A stretch of DNA of 64,000 bases, from contig NZ_JAANOZ010000011.1 of assembly GCF_011320115.1 (NCBI RefSeq), forward strand, positions 1-64,000, written 5' to 3'. This document shows positions 25,005 to 33,640 of the stretch, in pieces. Position numbers and translations under genes: made by a program. Under the pieces are notes generated by a model, which ran no database searches, was not told the origin of the DNA, and worked only from the letters and a program-made list of their open reading frames with translations. Positions within the stretch are counted from its first letter, which is position 1; every line of letters starts with the position of its first letter. Source of the stretch: Croceibacterium segetis. GTDB lineage: Bacteria; Pseudomonadota; Alphaproteobacteria; Sphingomonadales; Sphingomonadaceae.

Positions 25005-26474
25005 ATGACCGAACCGCTGATCCTGGTGCTCGACGAAGGGACGACCTCGACCCGGGCGATGCTGTTCACCCCGGCGGGCGAGCTGCGCGGCACCGCCCAG
25101 CGCGAGCTGACCCAGCACTATTCGCGGCCCGGCTGGGTCGAGCACGACGCGGGCGAGATCTGGGACAAGACCGTCGCCTGCGCTCGCGAGATGGTCGAGC
25201 GGGCGGGCGGGGCCGGGCGGATCGCCGCTATCGGCGTGACCAATCAGCGCGAGACGGTGGTCGCGTGGGACCGCGCGACCGGGGAGCCGCTCGCCCGTGC
25301 GCTGGTGTGGCAGGACCGGCGCACCGCAGCCTTCTGCGAGGAGCTGCGCGCTGCGGGGCACGAAGATGCGGTGCGCGAGACGACCGGGTTGCTGCTCGAC
25401 CCCTATTTCTCGGCCACCAAGATGCGCTGGCTGCTCGACAACGAACCGGCCGTCGCCGAAGCGGCGCGCGCGGGGCGCCTGGCCTTCGGCACGATCGAAA
25501 GCTGGCTGGTCTTCAGGCTCACCGATGGTGCCGCGCATGTCAGCGACGCGGGGAACGCCAGCCGCACGCTACTGCTGCCGCTGACCGGCGCGACTTGGGA
25601 CAGCGGTTTGTGCGACTTGTTCGGCGTGCCGCCCGCGGCCCTGCCAGAGGTCGTCGACAGCGCGGGTCAATTCGGCACGACGGCGCTGTTTGGCGCATGG
25701 ATTCCGATCTGCGGCCTCGCCGGTGACCAGCAGGCGGCGACCATCGGCCAGGGCTGCCTCGCGCCCGGCGAAACCAAGGCGACTTACGGAACCGGGGCTT
25801 TCGTGCTCGCCAACAAGGGAAGCGACGCTCCCCGATCGCGAAATCGCCTGCTCGGGACGGTGCTCCACCAGCTTGGCGGACGGCGCTGCTACGCGCTCGA
25901 AGGCTCGGTGTTCGTTGCCGGCAGCCTGATCCAGTGGCTGCGCGACTCGCTGCAGATGATCGTCCGCGCCGACGAGAGCGAGGAGCTCGCCCGCTCAGTC
26001 GAGGACAACGCGGGGGTCGTGGTGGTTCCCGCGCTCTCGGGCCTCGGCGCGCCGCACTGGCGAGCCGAGGCGCGGGGGGCGATCACCGGGCTCAGCTTCG
26101 CCGCCACGCGCGCGCACGTCGTGCGCGCCGCGCTCGAGGCGATCAGCCACCAGACGCAGAATCTCGCCGACGCTTTCGCCGCCGACGGCGCGGAATGGAC
26201 CGAGCTCAGGATCGACGGCGGGATGAGCGCCAACGACTGGCTGGCGCAGGATATCGCCGATATCACCGCGCTGCCGGTGGTGCGGCCCGATTTCGTCGAG
26301 ACCACCGCGCTCGGCGCGGCAATGCTGGCTGCCGTGGGCGCAGGGCTGCACGGCTCGTTAGAACAAGCGTGTGCGGCGATGATCGGCGGCACGCGCCGGT
26401 TCGAACCGGCGATGGCGAACGACTTGCGTAAAGCCCGCCTGGCGGCGTGGGAAAAGGCGCTGGCGGCGGTCTAG
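25005..26474 (+). CDS. glpK: Glycerol kinase GlpK
   Basis: 489 residues, normal for the family. It phosphorylates glycerol to glycerol 3-phosphate. The FGGY fold begins LILVLDEGTTSTRAMLF and contains TNQRET, the substrate stretch VWQDRRT, GLAGDQQAA with a catalytic Asp, and TYGTGAF. ATG 25005 has GATGAGGA upstream; ATG 24993 is an alternative. No glpF or glpD is nearby, so glycerol uptake genes must lie elsewhere. Stop shared with the convergent rcdA-like gene. Confidence 0.94.
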   Translation: MTEPLILVLDEGTTSTRAMLFTPAGELRGTAQRELTQHYSRPGWVEHDAGEIWDKTVACAREMVERAGGAGRIAAIGVTNQRETVVAWDRATGEPLARALVWQDRRTAAFCEELRAAGHEDAVRETTGLLLDPYFSATKMRWLLDNEPAVAEAARAGRLAFGTIESWLVFRLTDGAAHVSDAGNASRTLLLPLTGATWDSGLCDLFGVPPAALPEVVDSAGQFGTTALFGAWIPICGLAGDQQAATIGQGCLAPGETKATYGTGAFVLANKGSDAPRSRNRLLGTVLHQLGGRRCYALEGSVFVAGSLIQWLRDSLQMIVRADESEELARSVEDNAGVVVVPALSGLGAPHWRAEARGAITGLSFAATRAHVVRAALEAISHQTQNLADAFAADGAEWTELRIDGGMSANDWLAQDIADITALPVVRPDFVETTALGAAMLAAVGAGLHGSLEQACAAMIGGTRRFEPAMANDLRKARLAAWEKALAAV

Positions 26475-26938
26475 GCCGCGCCGAGTTCGCGTCCGATGCG
26501 GTCGCGCAGGCGATGGATTGCGCTCGGATGCATCTCGAACCGCTCGCGCCAGGCTTTGTCGAGCCGGGCGATGCGCGCGTGAAAGCGCTCGGTCCTGAGG
26601 ATCAACTCTTGCGTGTCGGGACCGAGCATCGCGAGCTGTTCGGGCTTGCTCTCCGGCTGCGAGCGCGGCAGACGCCCGTGGTGGCGCAACTGGAACTCGC
26701 TGATTTCGCCAGAGAAATAGGCGCGCTGATTGAGCAGCCAGGCGATCGCGTGCATCATCCGTGTGGTCGTGCGCAGCGCCTCGCAGCTCAGCGCCACCCG
26801 GGCGAGGTCCTCGTCCTCGCCGGCGAGGTCGAGCCGGCCCGACAGGTCGAACACCGCGCGCGCCTCGTCGGCGAGCACCAGCGCCTCGCAATAGAGCGAT
26901 TCTATGATCGTCGGACTGAGGTCGGTGGGCTCGGCCAT
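26471..26938 (-). CDS. DUF1465 protein, RcdA-like adaptor
   Basis: 155 residues, mostly helical. It begins SPTIIESLYCEALVLADEARAVFDL and contains CEALRTTTRMMHAIAWLLNQRAYFSGEIS, the diagnostic DUF1465 core. In Caulobacter RcdA belongs to this family and helps ClpXP degrade the cell-cycle regulator CtrA together with CpdR. A matching role in this organism is inferred from family only. No cell-cycle genes adjoin. Confidence 0.8.
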   Translation of the reverse strand: MAEPTDLSPTIIESLYCEALVLADEARAVFDLSGRLDLAGEDEDLARVALSCEALRTTTRMMHAIAWLLNQRAYFSGEISEFQLRHHGRLPRSQPESKPEQLAMLGPDTQELILRTERFHARIARLDKAWRERFEMHPSAIHRLRDRIGRELGAA

Positions 26939-26972
26939 GGCGTTACAACGGAGCTAGGCCCGTTTCGGTGCC

Positions 26973-26991
26973 GGTTACCAGCGCGGTAACC
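26973..26991. promoter_or_regulatory. Perfect inverted repeat GGTTACC-AGCGC-GGTAACC
   Basis: A 7-bp perfect dyad with a 5-nt spacer, 34 nt upstream of the rcdA-like start, followed on the plus strand by ATAATTTTCC. The placement suits a transcription factor operator at this promoter. On the minus strand there is no T-run after it, so a terminator there is less likely; a plus-strand terminator is possible but nothing obvious reads into it. Confidence 0.4.
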
Positions 26992-27050
26992 ATAATTTTC
27001 CGGTCTCGAGGCGGTTTGTCCCACGCGGACACGCATCAAGAAGCCAGCAT

Positions 27051-27254
27051 TCAGGCGATGATGTCGGGCGTCAGGTAATCCTCGATCATCGCAATCTGGT
27101 CCTTGAGCTGCAGCTTGCGCTTCTTGAGCCTGGCGATTTGCAACTGGTCCTGGCTTTCGGTCGCTATCAGCGCGCCGATAGCGGCGTCGAGGTCGCGGTG
27201 CTCGGTGCGCAACATCGCCAGCCGCCGGCGCAGTTCCTCCTCGTTCACCGCCAT
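27051..27254 (-). CDS. DUF465 (YdcH-type) small protein 1
   Basis: 67 residues, almost entirely one charged helical hairpin: EEELRRRLAMLRTEHRDLDAAI then LQIARLKKRKLQLKDQIAMIED. The layout HRDLD...LKKRKLQLKD is diagnostic of DUF465/YdcH. These are abundant small coiled-coil proteins of unknown function. ATG 27254 is chosen for the family start and the AAAGG upstream. Divergent from a second DUF465 gene. Confidence 0.8.
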   Translation of the reverse strand: MAVNEEELRRRLAMLRTEHRDLDAAIGALIATESQDQLQIARLKKRKLQLKDQIAMIEDYLTPDIIA

Positions 27255-27425
27255 CCAGCCTTTCTCGCCGCGCCGTTCCGAGCCCACGTCTCGCCGCGCG
27301 TTCGATTGAAGAATTAAGTGAGTTATGATTTGATGACAATCGCCCGGCTTGGGCACCGTTCGAGTCGTCCCGAGTCGCGCCAACAGGGGGTCGCAAGACA
27401 ACCTCGCTGACCAGGAGAACGCTCT
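27255..27425. promoter_or_regulatory. Divergent promoter region between two DUF465 genes
   Basis: 171 nt containing an unusually AT-rich core (about 27303-27340, GAAGAATTAAGTGAGTTATG and neighbours) in a GC-rich background. On the minus strand TTGTCA lies 17 nt from TAATTC, a weak sigma-70-like pair toward the 27254 gene. No inverted repeat stands out. Confidence 0.4.
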
Positions 27426-27581
27426 ATGGAAACCACGCACATCGCCGCCCTTCAGGCCAGGCATGAAGGGCTGGAAGCCCGGCTCCGCGATGAACTCAGC
27501 CGACCCGCTCCCGATGATGCGATCCTGCAAACTCTCAAGAAACAGAAACTGCGCATCAAGGAAACTCTGGCGCAGATTTGA
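27426..27581 (+). CDS. DUF465 small protein 2
   Basis: 51 residues: IAALQARHEGLEARLRDELSR then ILQTLKKQKLRIKETLAQI. This is the same helix-turn-helix coiled-coil layout as its divergent neighbour, with LKKQKLRIKE aligning with LKKRKLQLKD, but without the N-terminal extension. Function unknown. Followed by a possible terminator. Confidence 0.75.
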   Translation: METTHIAALQARHEGLEARLRDELSRPAPDDAILQTLKKQKLRIKETLAQI

Positions 27582-27587
27582 TCCGGC

Positions 27588-27620
27588 CCTCCGCCGTCCA
27601 GGGCGGGAGGTAACGTTTTC
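27588..27620 (+). terminator. Possible terminator after DUF465 gene 2
   Basis: CCTCCGCC pairs with GGC-G-GGAGG (one bulged G) across a 6-nt loop, followed by TAACGTTTTC. The stem is strong but the T-tract is short and offset, so termination may be partial before ptsP. Confidence 0.4.
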
Positions 27621-27651
27621 AAAATGGCGGCGGATGCGATAGGCGGGCCGC

Positions 27652-29922
27652 ATGTCCGCCGCAGCCGCCGCCCGCTCGATCCTGACCCAGCTGCACGAGC
27701 TGATGGCCTCGCGCATTTCCGCGCAAGGCAAGCTCAACCAGGTGGTCGACATCATCGGCGAGGCGCTCGATAGCGAGGTCTGCTCGATCTACCTCCTGCG
27801 TGACGGGATGCTCGAGCTGTTCGCCACCCGCGGGCTCAACCAGGGGGCGGTCCACGTCACCAAGCTCGGCGTCGGCGAAGGCCTGACCGGCACGATCGCC
27901 CAGAACATCGAGACCCTCAACCTCGCCGAGGCGACCGCCCACCCCGAGTTCCAGTACCGCCCTGAAACCGGCGAGGAAAAATTCCACTCGTTCGCCGGTG
28001 TGCCCATCGTCCGGCGCGAGCGGGCGATCGGGGTGCTGACCGTCCAGCACGTCGAGCCGCGGCGCTACGAGGACGTCGAGATCGAGGCGCTGCAGACGGT
28101 GGCGATGGTCCTCGCCGAGCTGATCCACAACGCCGGCCTCGCCGACGGCGAGGACAAGGGCGACGCGGCGAGCAGCCATACCGGGCAGGAAGTGCTCGAC
28201 GGGCTTCAGCTGGTGAAGGGCCTCGCGCTCGGCCAGGCGGTGTTCCACCAGCCGCGCATCAATATCGAGCAGACCGTCGCCGAGGACGTCGAGGCCGAGC
28301 GGCAGCGGGTCTATCTCGCGTTCGACAAGATGCGCGAACAGATCGACACCATGGCCGGGCAGGCCGAGTTCGGCGTCGGCGGCGAGCACGAGGAGGTCCT
28401 GCAGACCTACAAGATGTTCGCCTACGACGAAGGCTGGAGCCGGCGGATCAACGAGGCGATCGATTCCGGCCTCACGGCCGAAGCGGCAATCGAGCGCGTC
28501 CAGCAACGCACCCGGATGCGCATGCGCGAGATCGACGATCCGCTGCTGGCCGACCGGATGCACGACCTCGAGGACTTGTCGAACCGGCTGCTACGGATCG
28601 TCTCAGGCCAGCTCGGCACCGCGGCGAGCGTCGGTCTGCGCGGCGATTCGATCCTCATCGCCAAGAATCTCGGACCCGCCGAGCTGCTCGAATACGACCG
28701 TCGCCGGCTCAAGGGCGTGGTGCTCGAGGAAGGCAGCCTGACGGCGCACGTAGTGATCGTCGCGCGGGCGATGGGCGTGCCGGTGCTCGGCCGCGTGCGC
28801 AACGCGCGCGGGCTGATCCGCGAAGGCGACACGCTGCTGCTCGACGGCGACTTCGCCAAGCTCACCGTGCGCCCGTCGCAAGGCGTGCTCGATGCCTTCG
28901 AGGCGCGCTTCGCGATCAACCGCAAGCGCCAGGCGGCCTATGCCAAGCTGCGCGACGTCGAGCCGTTCACTCGCGACGGTCAGCGCATCCAGGTCATGAT
29001 GAACGCCGGCCTGCGCGACGACATGCCGATGCTCAGCCTGACCGGCGCCGACGGCATCGGTCTGTTCCGCACCGAATTCCAGTTCCTCGTCTCCGCGACG
29101 CTTCCGGCGCGCGACCGGCAGACGCGGCTTTACCGCGACGTGCTCGACATCGCCGGCGACAAGCCGGTGATCTTCCGCACGGTCGACATCGGCGGCGACA
29201 AGCAGCTGCCCTACCTCAGCAGCGAGATTAGCCGCGAGGACGAGAACCCGGCGATGGGCTGGCGCGCGCTGCGCCTGGCGCTCGAGCGCGAAGGACTGCT
29301 CAAGGCGCAGGCGCGCGCGCTGCTCGAGGCGAGCGCCGGCAAGACGCTCAACGTGATGTTCCCGATGGTTTCGGAACCGTGGGAATTCGACGCGGCGAAG
29401 AAGGTGTTCGATCGCCAGCTCGCCTATCTCAAGCGACTCAAGCACAGCCTGCCCGAGGCAATCAACTACGGCGTCATGCTCGAAGTGCCCTCGCTCGCCG
29501 AGATGCTCGACGTGCTGCTGCCGAAGATATCGTTCATCTCGATCGGGACCAACGACCTGACGCAGTTCCTGTTCGCCGCCGACCGCGGCAATCCGCGGCT
29601 CGCCGAACGCTACGACTGGCTGAGCCCGGCGATCCTGCGCTTCCTTGCCCGCGTAATCCAGGGCACGGCCGGGCACCGCGTGGACCTGGGCGTGTGCGGC
29701 GAGATGGGCGGGCGGCGGCTCGAGGCGCTGGCACTGATCGGGCTCGGCATCCGCCGCCTGTCGATCACCCCGGCGGCGGTCGGCCCGATCAAGGAACTGG
29801 TGCGCAAGGTCGACACGAGCGAGATCGGCGCTGCGATGAAGCGCTGGCTGGCCTCGCCGCCGCCGGACATGCGCGTGGCGCTGTTCGACTGGGCGGCCGA
29901 GCATGAGATAGAGGTGGATTAA
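27652..29922 (+). CDS. ptsP: Nitrogen-PTS enzyme I, PtsP (GAF-EI)
   Basis: 756 residues. An N-terminal GAF domain (about 12-160) precedes the PEP-utilising enzyme I core. The phosphohistidine domain contains GSLTAHVVIVARAMGVP with the active His at 366, the PEP-binding barrel has GLFRTEFQFL and GTNDLTQF, and the catalytic Cys 682 is in LGVCGEMGG. It transfers phosphate from PEP to NPr (PtsO), which feeds the regulatory phosphoryl chain to EIIA-Ntr. NPr and EIIA-Ntr genes are not in the window. Start at ATG 27652; length is typical (about 750 aa). Confidence 0.95.
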   Translation: MSAAAAARSILTQLHELMASRISAQGKLNQVVDIIGEALDSEVCSIYLLRDGMLELFATRGLNQGAVHVTKLGVGEGLTGTIAQNIETLNLAEATAHPEFQYRPETGEEKFHSFAGVPIVRRERAIGVLTVQHVEPRRYEDVEIEALQTVAMVLAELIHNAGLADGEDKGDAASSHTGQEVLDGLQLVKGLALGQAVFHQPRINIEQTVAEDVEAERQRVYLAFDKMREQIDTMAGQAEFGVGGEHEEVLQTYKMFAYDEGWSRRINEAIDSGLTAEAAIERVQQRTRMRMREIDDPLLADRMHDLEDLSNRLLRIVSGQLGTAASVGLRGDSILIAKNLGPAELLEYDRRRLKGVVLEEGSLTAHVVIVARAMGVPVLGRVRNARGLIREGDTLLLDGDFAKLTVRPSQGVLDAFEARFAINRKRQAAYAKLRDVEPFTRDGQRIQVMMNAGLRDDMPMLSLTGADGIGLFRTEFQFLVSATLPARDRQTRLYRDVLDIAGDKPVIFRTVDIGGDKQLPYLSSEISREDENPAMGWRALRLALEREGLLKAQARALLEASAGKTLNVMFPMVSEPWEFDAAKKVFDRQLAYLKRLKHSLPEAINYGVMLEVPSLAEMLDVLLPKISFISIGTNDLTQFLFAADRGNPRLAERYDWLSPAILRFLARVIQGTAGHRVDLGVCGEMGGRRLEALALIGLGIRRLSITPAAVGPIKELVRKVDTSEIGAAMKRWLASPPPDMRVALFDWAAEHEIEVD

Positions 29923-30036
29923 CCACCTATGGTGAGGCAGGCACGCGACGAGCCGAGCTTGACTTGCGACCGCCGGGCCCGTCTTTAGTCGCCTAACAGG
30001 TTCGCCGATTGGCTCCTATCCTCAGCAGGAGCGAGA

Positions 30037-30870
30037 ATGGAAAACGACGACGCCATCATCGAGTCTCCGCCCGGAGTGGGCGAGCAACTTCGCGCGGCCC
30101 GCGAGGCGAAGGATCTCACGCTCGAGCAGGTCGCCGCCGAGACGCGCATTCCGCAGCGCCACCTGATGGCGATGGAAGAAGGCGATTTCGCCAAGCTGCC
30201 CGGCCGGACTTACGCAGTCGGCTTCGCGCGAACTTACGCCAAGACGGTGGGCCTCGATCCCGATGCCATCGGCGTGGGCGTGCGCGCCGAGCTCGATGCG
30301 CAGAGCGAGGACGGTTATCGCCCGGCGAGCTTCGAACCCGGCGACCCGGCGCGGGTGCCCTCGCGTGCGCTCGGTTGGTTCGCCGGCTTCGCGGTGCTGC
30401 TGCTGCTCGCCGGCGGGTTTTTCTTCTTCCGCACGATCTTCGCGCCGGCCGGTGAGCTGCCGTCGCTGGTCGAACAGCAGCGAGCGCAGCAGCAGACCCC
30501 GCAGCGCGCCGCGGCGCCGGGCGCGTTGCCGGCCGCGCCGACGGCCGCCAACCCGACCGGTCCGGTGGTGTTCACCGCGCTGGCGCCGGGGATCTGGGTC
30601 AAGTTTTACGACGCCAACGGCAAGCAGCTTATGCAGAAGCAGATGGTGCAGGGCGAAAGCTTCACCGTTCCGGCCGACGCGCAAGGGCCGATGCTGTGGA
30701 CCGGGCGGCCCGACGCGTTGGCGATCACCGTCGGCGGCAAGCCGCTGCCCAAGCTCGCCGAGCAGGAACAGGTCATGAAAGATGTGCCGGTGACGGCGCA
30801 GGCGCTGCTCGCGCGCGGGCAGCCGAGCTCTGTTCCGGCGGGGGAAAAACACGCTCCCGCCGCGACCTGA
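30037..30870 (+). CDS. RodZ-like HTH/DUF4115 membrane protein
   Basis: 277 residues. A cytoplasmic HTH of the XRE/RodZ type spans about residues 13-75 (LRAAREAKDLTLEQVAAET). One TM is at 111-132, followed by a Gln/Pro/Ala-rich linker and a DUF4115-like periplasmic domain (GIWVKFYDANGKQLMQKQM ... ALAITVGGKPLP). RodZ links MreB to the elongasome; this protein probably affects cell shape, which is an inference from domain order. It is followed by cpoB-like and tilS genes. Confidence 0.82.
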   Translation: MENDDAIIESPPGVGEQLRAAREAKDLTLEQVAAETRIPQRHLMAMEEGDFAKLPGRTYAVGFARTYAKTVGLDPDAIGVGVRAELDAQSEDGYRPASFEPGDPARVPSRALGWFAGFAVLLLLAGGFFFFRTIFAPAGELPSLVEQQRAQQQTPQRAAAPGALPAAPTAANPTGPVVFTALAPGIWVKFYDANGKQLMQKQMVQGESFTVPADAQGPMLWTGRPDALAITVGGKPLPKLAEQEQVMKDVPVTAQALLARGQPSSVPAGEKHAPAAT

Positions 30871-30990
30871 CCGGGTTCGCTCCTCGACAAGCGAGTCCCG
30901 CCCCGGCACAATCGCGACCGCGCCGTTCAGCGGCGGTTCGCCCGCCTTGCGCAAGTGAGCCTGCGCGAACCAGTTGAGGAGGGAATTTCG

Positions 30991-31941
30991 ATGCGTTTCA
31001 CCCGATGGCAGGCTTCTCGCGCGGTTCTCGCTGCGCTGGCCATGGCAGGCGTGCTCGCCGCCGCCGGCCCGGCTGCGGCGCAGGACGAGGCGGCGCGCGT
31101 GCGCAAGCTCGAGGACCAGGTCAGGGCGCTGCAGCGCAAGGTCTTCCCCGGACCGGACGGCAAGTTCTTCGCGCCCGAAGTCGATACGTCGAACAACCAA
31201 CCCGTGCAGCAGCAGCAGCCGGTCGGCATTCCGGCGGCGACGCCGCTGACCGACCTGCTGGGACGGCTCGATTCGATCGAGGCCCAGCTCAATCGCCTGA
31301 CCGCGCGAAGCGAGGTCAACGAAAACGCCATCTCGATGATCGAGGACCGCCTCGACAAGCTCGAAGCGGCCGGTGCGCCGGCAACCGCGGCCGTTCCGGT
31401 GCAGCCGACGGGCGCGATCGAGGTGCCGGACGCGGGCCCGCCCGCCGTGGCCGCGAAGAACCCGGCCAAGACCAATTCGCCCACCAGGCCCGCGGCGCCG
31501 AGCGCGGCACGGCTGGCCAAGGTCCAGGCGGTCGCCAAGCCCGACACCGGCAATGCGGGCGACGACGAATACTCGTACGGCTTCCGGCTGTGGGAGGCGG
31601 GACTCTATCCGGAGGCGCAGCAGCAGCTGAAGCTCTACGTCGACAAGTATCCCAACGATCCCAAGATCAGCTATGGCCGCAACCTGCTCGGCCGGGCCTA
31701 TCTCGACGACAAGCAGCCCAAGGCCGCCGCGCCCTATTTCCTCGAGAACTACCAGAAGGACCCGAACGGCGCCCGCGCGCCCGACAGCCTGCTGTTCCTC
31801 GCCGAAGCGATGGTCGCGCTGAAGGACAACACACGCGCGTGCCGGGCGCTCGCCGAATTCAGCGACAAGTACCCGGCGCTCGCCACCGGGCGGCTGCAGG
31901 ACCAGTATGACAGGGACCGCAAGCAAGCCGGTTGCAAGTGA
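30991..31941 (+). CDS. CpoB/YbgF-like periplasmic coiled-coil TPR protein
   Basis: 316 residues from ATG 30991 (GAGGAGGG upstream). A Sec signal ends in AAA-Q near residue 31, a short coiled coil follows (ARVRKLEDQVRALQRKV), then a second helical stretch (LLGRLDSIEAQLNRLTARSEVNENAISMI) and three TPR-like repeats in the last 130 residues (EYSYGFRLWEAGLYPEAQQQLKLYV). This is the layout of CpoB, which links peptidoglycan synthesis with outer-membrane constriction through Tol-Pal. tol-pal genes are not adjacent. tilS starts inside its end. Confidence 0.82.
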   Translation: MRFTRWQASRAVLAALAMAGVLAAAGPAAAQDEAARVRKLEDQVRALQRKVFPGPDGKFFAPEVDTSNNQPVQQQQPVGIPAATPLTDLLGRLDSIEAQLNRLTARSEVNENAISMIEDRLDKLEAAGAPATAAVPVQPTGAIEVPDAGPPAVAAKNPAKTNSPTRPAAPSAARLAKVQAVAKPDTGNAGDDEYSYGFRLWEAGLYPEAQQQLKLYVDKYPNDPKISYGRNLLGRAYLDDKQPKAAAPYFLENYQKDPNGARAPDSLLFLAEAMVALKDNTRACRALAEFSDKYPALATGRLQDQYDRDRKQAGCK

Positions 31942-32884
31942 CGGGGTGACGCCCGAGCAGGCCGAGCGCTTTGCGGCCGATCTAGGTCGGCTGTGGCCCG
32001 AGGACGGGCGCTTCGGCCTGGCGGTCTCCGGCGGCCCGGACAGCCTCGCGCTGCTGCTGCTGGCGCACGCCGCACGCCCGGGACGCTTTGCCGTGGCGAC
32101 GGTCGATCACGGGCTCCGGCCCGAGGCCGCCGCCGAATGCGCGTTGGTCGAACGGGCTTGCGCCGACCGCGGAATCGCCTGCGCCATCCTCAAGGTTGAA
32201 CTGGCTGCCGGCAACCTCCAGGCCGAAGCGCGGGCCGCGCGCTATGCCGCGCTGGCCGAATGGGCCGAACGCGAAGGGGTGGCGGCGCTCGTCACCGCGC
32301 ACCATGCCGACGACCAAGCCGAAACGCTGATCATGCGGCTCAACCGGGCGAGCGGCCTCGCAGGGCTGGCCGGGGTGCGCTCGCGCGGGGTCGTTCCCGG
32401 CGCGCGGTTGCCGCTGCTGCGGCCGCTCCTGAGTTGGCGGCGCGCCGAGCTGGCGGCAATCGTCGCCGGTGCCGGGCTCGAGGCGGTGCAAGACCCGAGC
32501 AACGCTGACGAGGCCTACGACCGTGTACGCATTCGCAAGGCGCTGGCGGCGGCCGACTGGCTCGACGCCGGGGCGGTGGCGGCAAGCGCCGAACATCTCG
32601 CCGACGCCGACGAGGCGCTCGGTTGGATGGTCGAGCGTGAGATGGCCGAGAACGTTTCGGTGATCGAAGACGGCATTCGTTACGAACCCGGCGCGCCCAA
32701 GGCCGTCGCCATCCGCGTGGCGGCGCGCATCGTCGGCGGCTTCGGCGGCAGTCCCCGCGGCGGCGCGGTCTCGCGGCTGGTCGACGATCTCACGAACGGT
32801 GAAGGCGGCAATGTCGCGGGCGTCGCGGCGAAGGTCTGCGATGGCGGCTGGGTCTTTCAACCCGAACCGCCTCGCCGCAGCTAA
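31907..32884 (+). CDS. tilS: tRNA(Ile)-lysidine synthase TilS
   Basis: 325 residues. The PP-loop SGGPDS at 41-46 adenylates C34 of tRNA-Ile(CAU) for lysine attachment, which changes its codon reading from AUG to AUA. DHGLRPEAAAE and AHHADDQAETLIMRL are the next family blocks. It is shorter than E. coli TilS (432 aa), ending soon after the N-terminal domain, which is usual in alphaproteobacteria. ATG 31907 overlaps cpoB by 35 nt; GTG 31946 is an alternative start just after the cpoB stop. Confidence 0.92.
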   Translation: MTGTASKPVASDGVTPEQAERFAADLGRLWPEDGRFGLAVSGGPDSLALLLLAHAARPGRFAVATVDHGLRPEAAAECALVERACADRGIACAILKVELAAGNLQAEARAARYAALAEWAEREGVAALVTAHHADDQAETLIMRLNRASGLAGLAGVRSRGVVPGARLPLLRPLLSWRRAELAAIVAGAGLEAVQDPSNADEAYDRVRIRKALAAADWLDAGAVAASAEHLADADEALGWMVEREMAENVSVIEDGIRYEPGAPKAVAIRVAARIVGGFGGSPRGGAVSRLVDDLTNGEGGNVAGVAAKVCDGGWVFQPEPPRRS

Positions 32885-33549
32885 GTCTCGATCAGCGCAT
32901 CGCCCACGCCGGCGCGCTTGCCGCGGGTGATGATGGCCTTGTCGCCGACCTCGGCGATGGCGAACAGCCTGGTCATGAAGGGGTTCGGCGCGCCGATGCA
33001 GCCGTGGCTCGCCCAGCCCTTCTCGACCGCGTGGCCGCCGTGGATGGCGACGCCGTCGCCGGTCAACCGCAGCGTCCAGGGCATCGGTGCGTTGCCGTAG
33101 ATCTCGGAGACGTTGTGGCGCTCCTTGGAGAGGATCGGGAAGGTGCCGAGCGGGGTCGGGTGGTCGTCGGTGCCCAGCAGGACCGCGGTGGCGCCGATCT
33201 CGTAGCCGTCGCGGAACACCGAGAGCACGCGTGCGTCGAGATCGATGGTGATCACCAGCGGCCCTTGCGGCACGTCCTTGTCGTCCCAGAACCACTGGCC
33301 GTACCTGATCGGCCCGTCGATGGGCAGGATGCGCTTGATCACGAAGGGCTGCTCGGGCTCGCGAGCGGCTGGATGCGCCGTCGGCGTAAACGTTGCCGCA
33401 GAGACTTGAACCGGCTTCGGCGTCGGCGCGGCCTGCTTGGCCACCGGCGGGCTCATCGCCTCGAGCGCCTGGTAGGCGCCCACGGCCGAGCCGAGCACCA
33501 GCAGTACGCCAAGCGTTCCTCCGCCGATCCATTTCAGTGCCGGGCCCAT
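32881..33549 (-). CDS. L,D-transpeptidase (YkuD fold), membrane-anchored
   Basis: 222 residues with an N-terminal TM/signal anchor (about residues 8-26) and a Pro/Ala linker. The YkuD catalytic motif HGG ... SHGCIG is seen at 170-186, with the nucleophile Cys 184. Such enzymes make 3-3 peptidoglycan cross-links or attach lipoproteins to it. The core begins GPLVITIDLDARVLSVFRDG. Convergent with tilS with shared stop bases. Specificity between cross-linking and lipoprotein attachment is not decidable here. Confidence 0.88.
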   Translation of the reverse strand: MGPALKWIGGGTLGVLLVLGSAVGAYQALEAMSPPVAKQAAPTPKPVQVSAATFTPTAHPAAREPEQPFVIKRILPIDGPIRYGQWFWDDKDVPQGPLVITIDLDARVLSVFRDGYEIGATAVLLGTDDHPTPLGTFPILSKERHNVSEIYGNAPMPWTLRLTGDGVAIHGGHAVEKGWASHGCIGAPNPFMTRLFAIAEVGDKAIITRGKRAGVGDALIET

Positions 33550-33640
33550 GTCACGGATAATGCCCGATTAACCGCGCGGTGCCACCCCCCAAACCGCGGC
33601 GCGTCCCGCTGCGAGACGTGCGGGCTTGGCGAGTTAACGC

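Noticed and set aside
28603-29904. Long antisense frame opposite ptsP
   Set aside because: Same shadow effect; sense strand has complete PtsP motifs.
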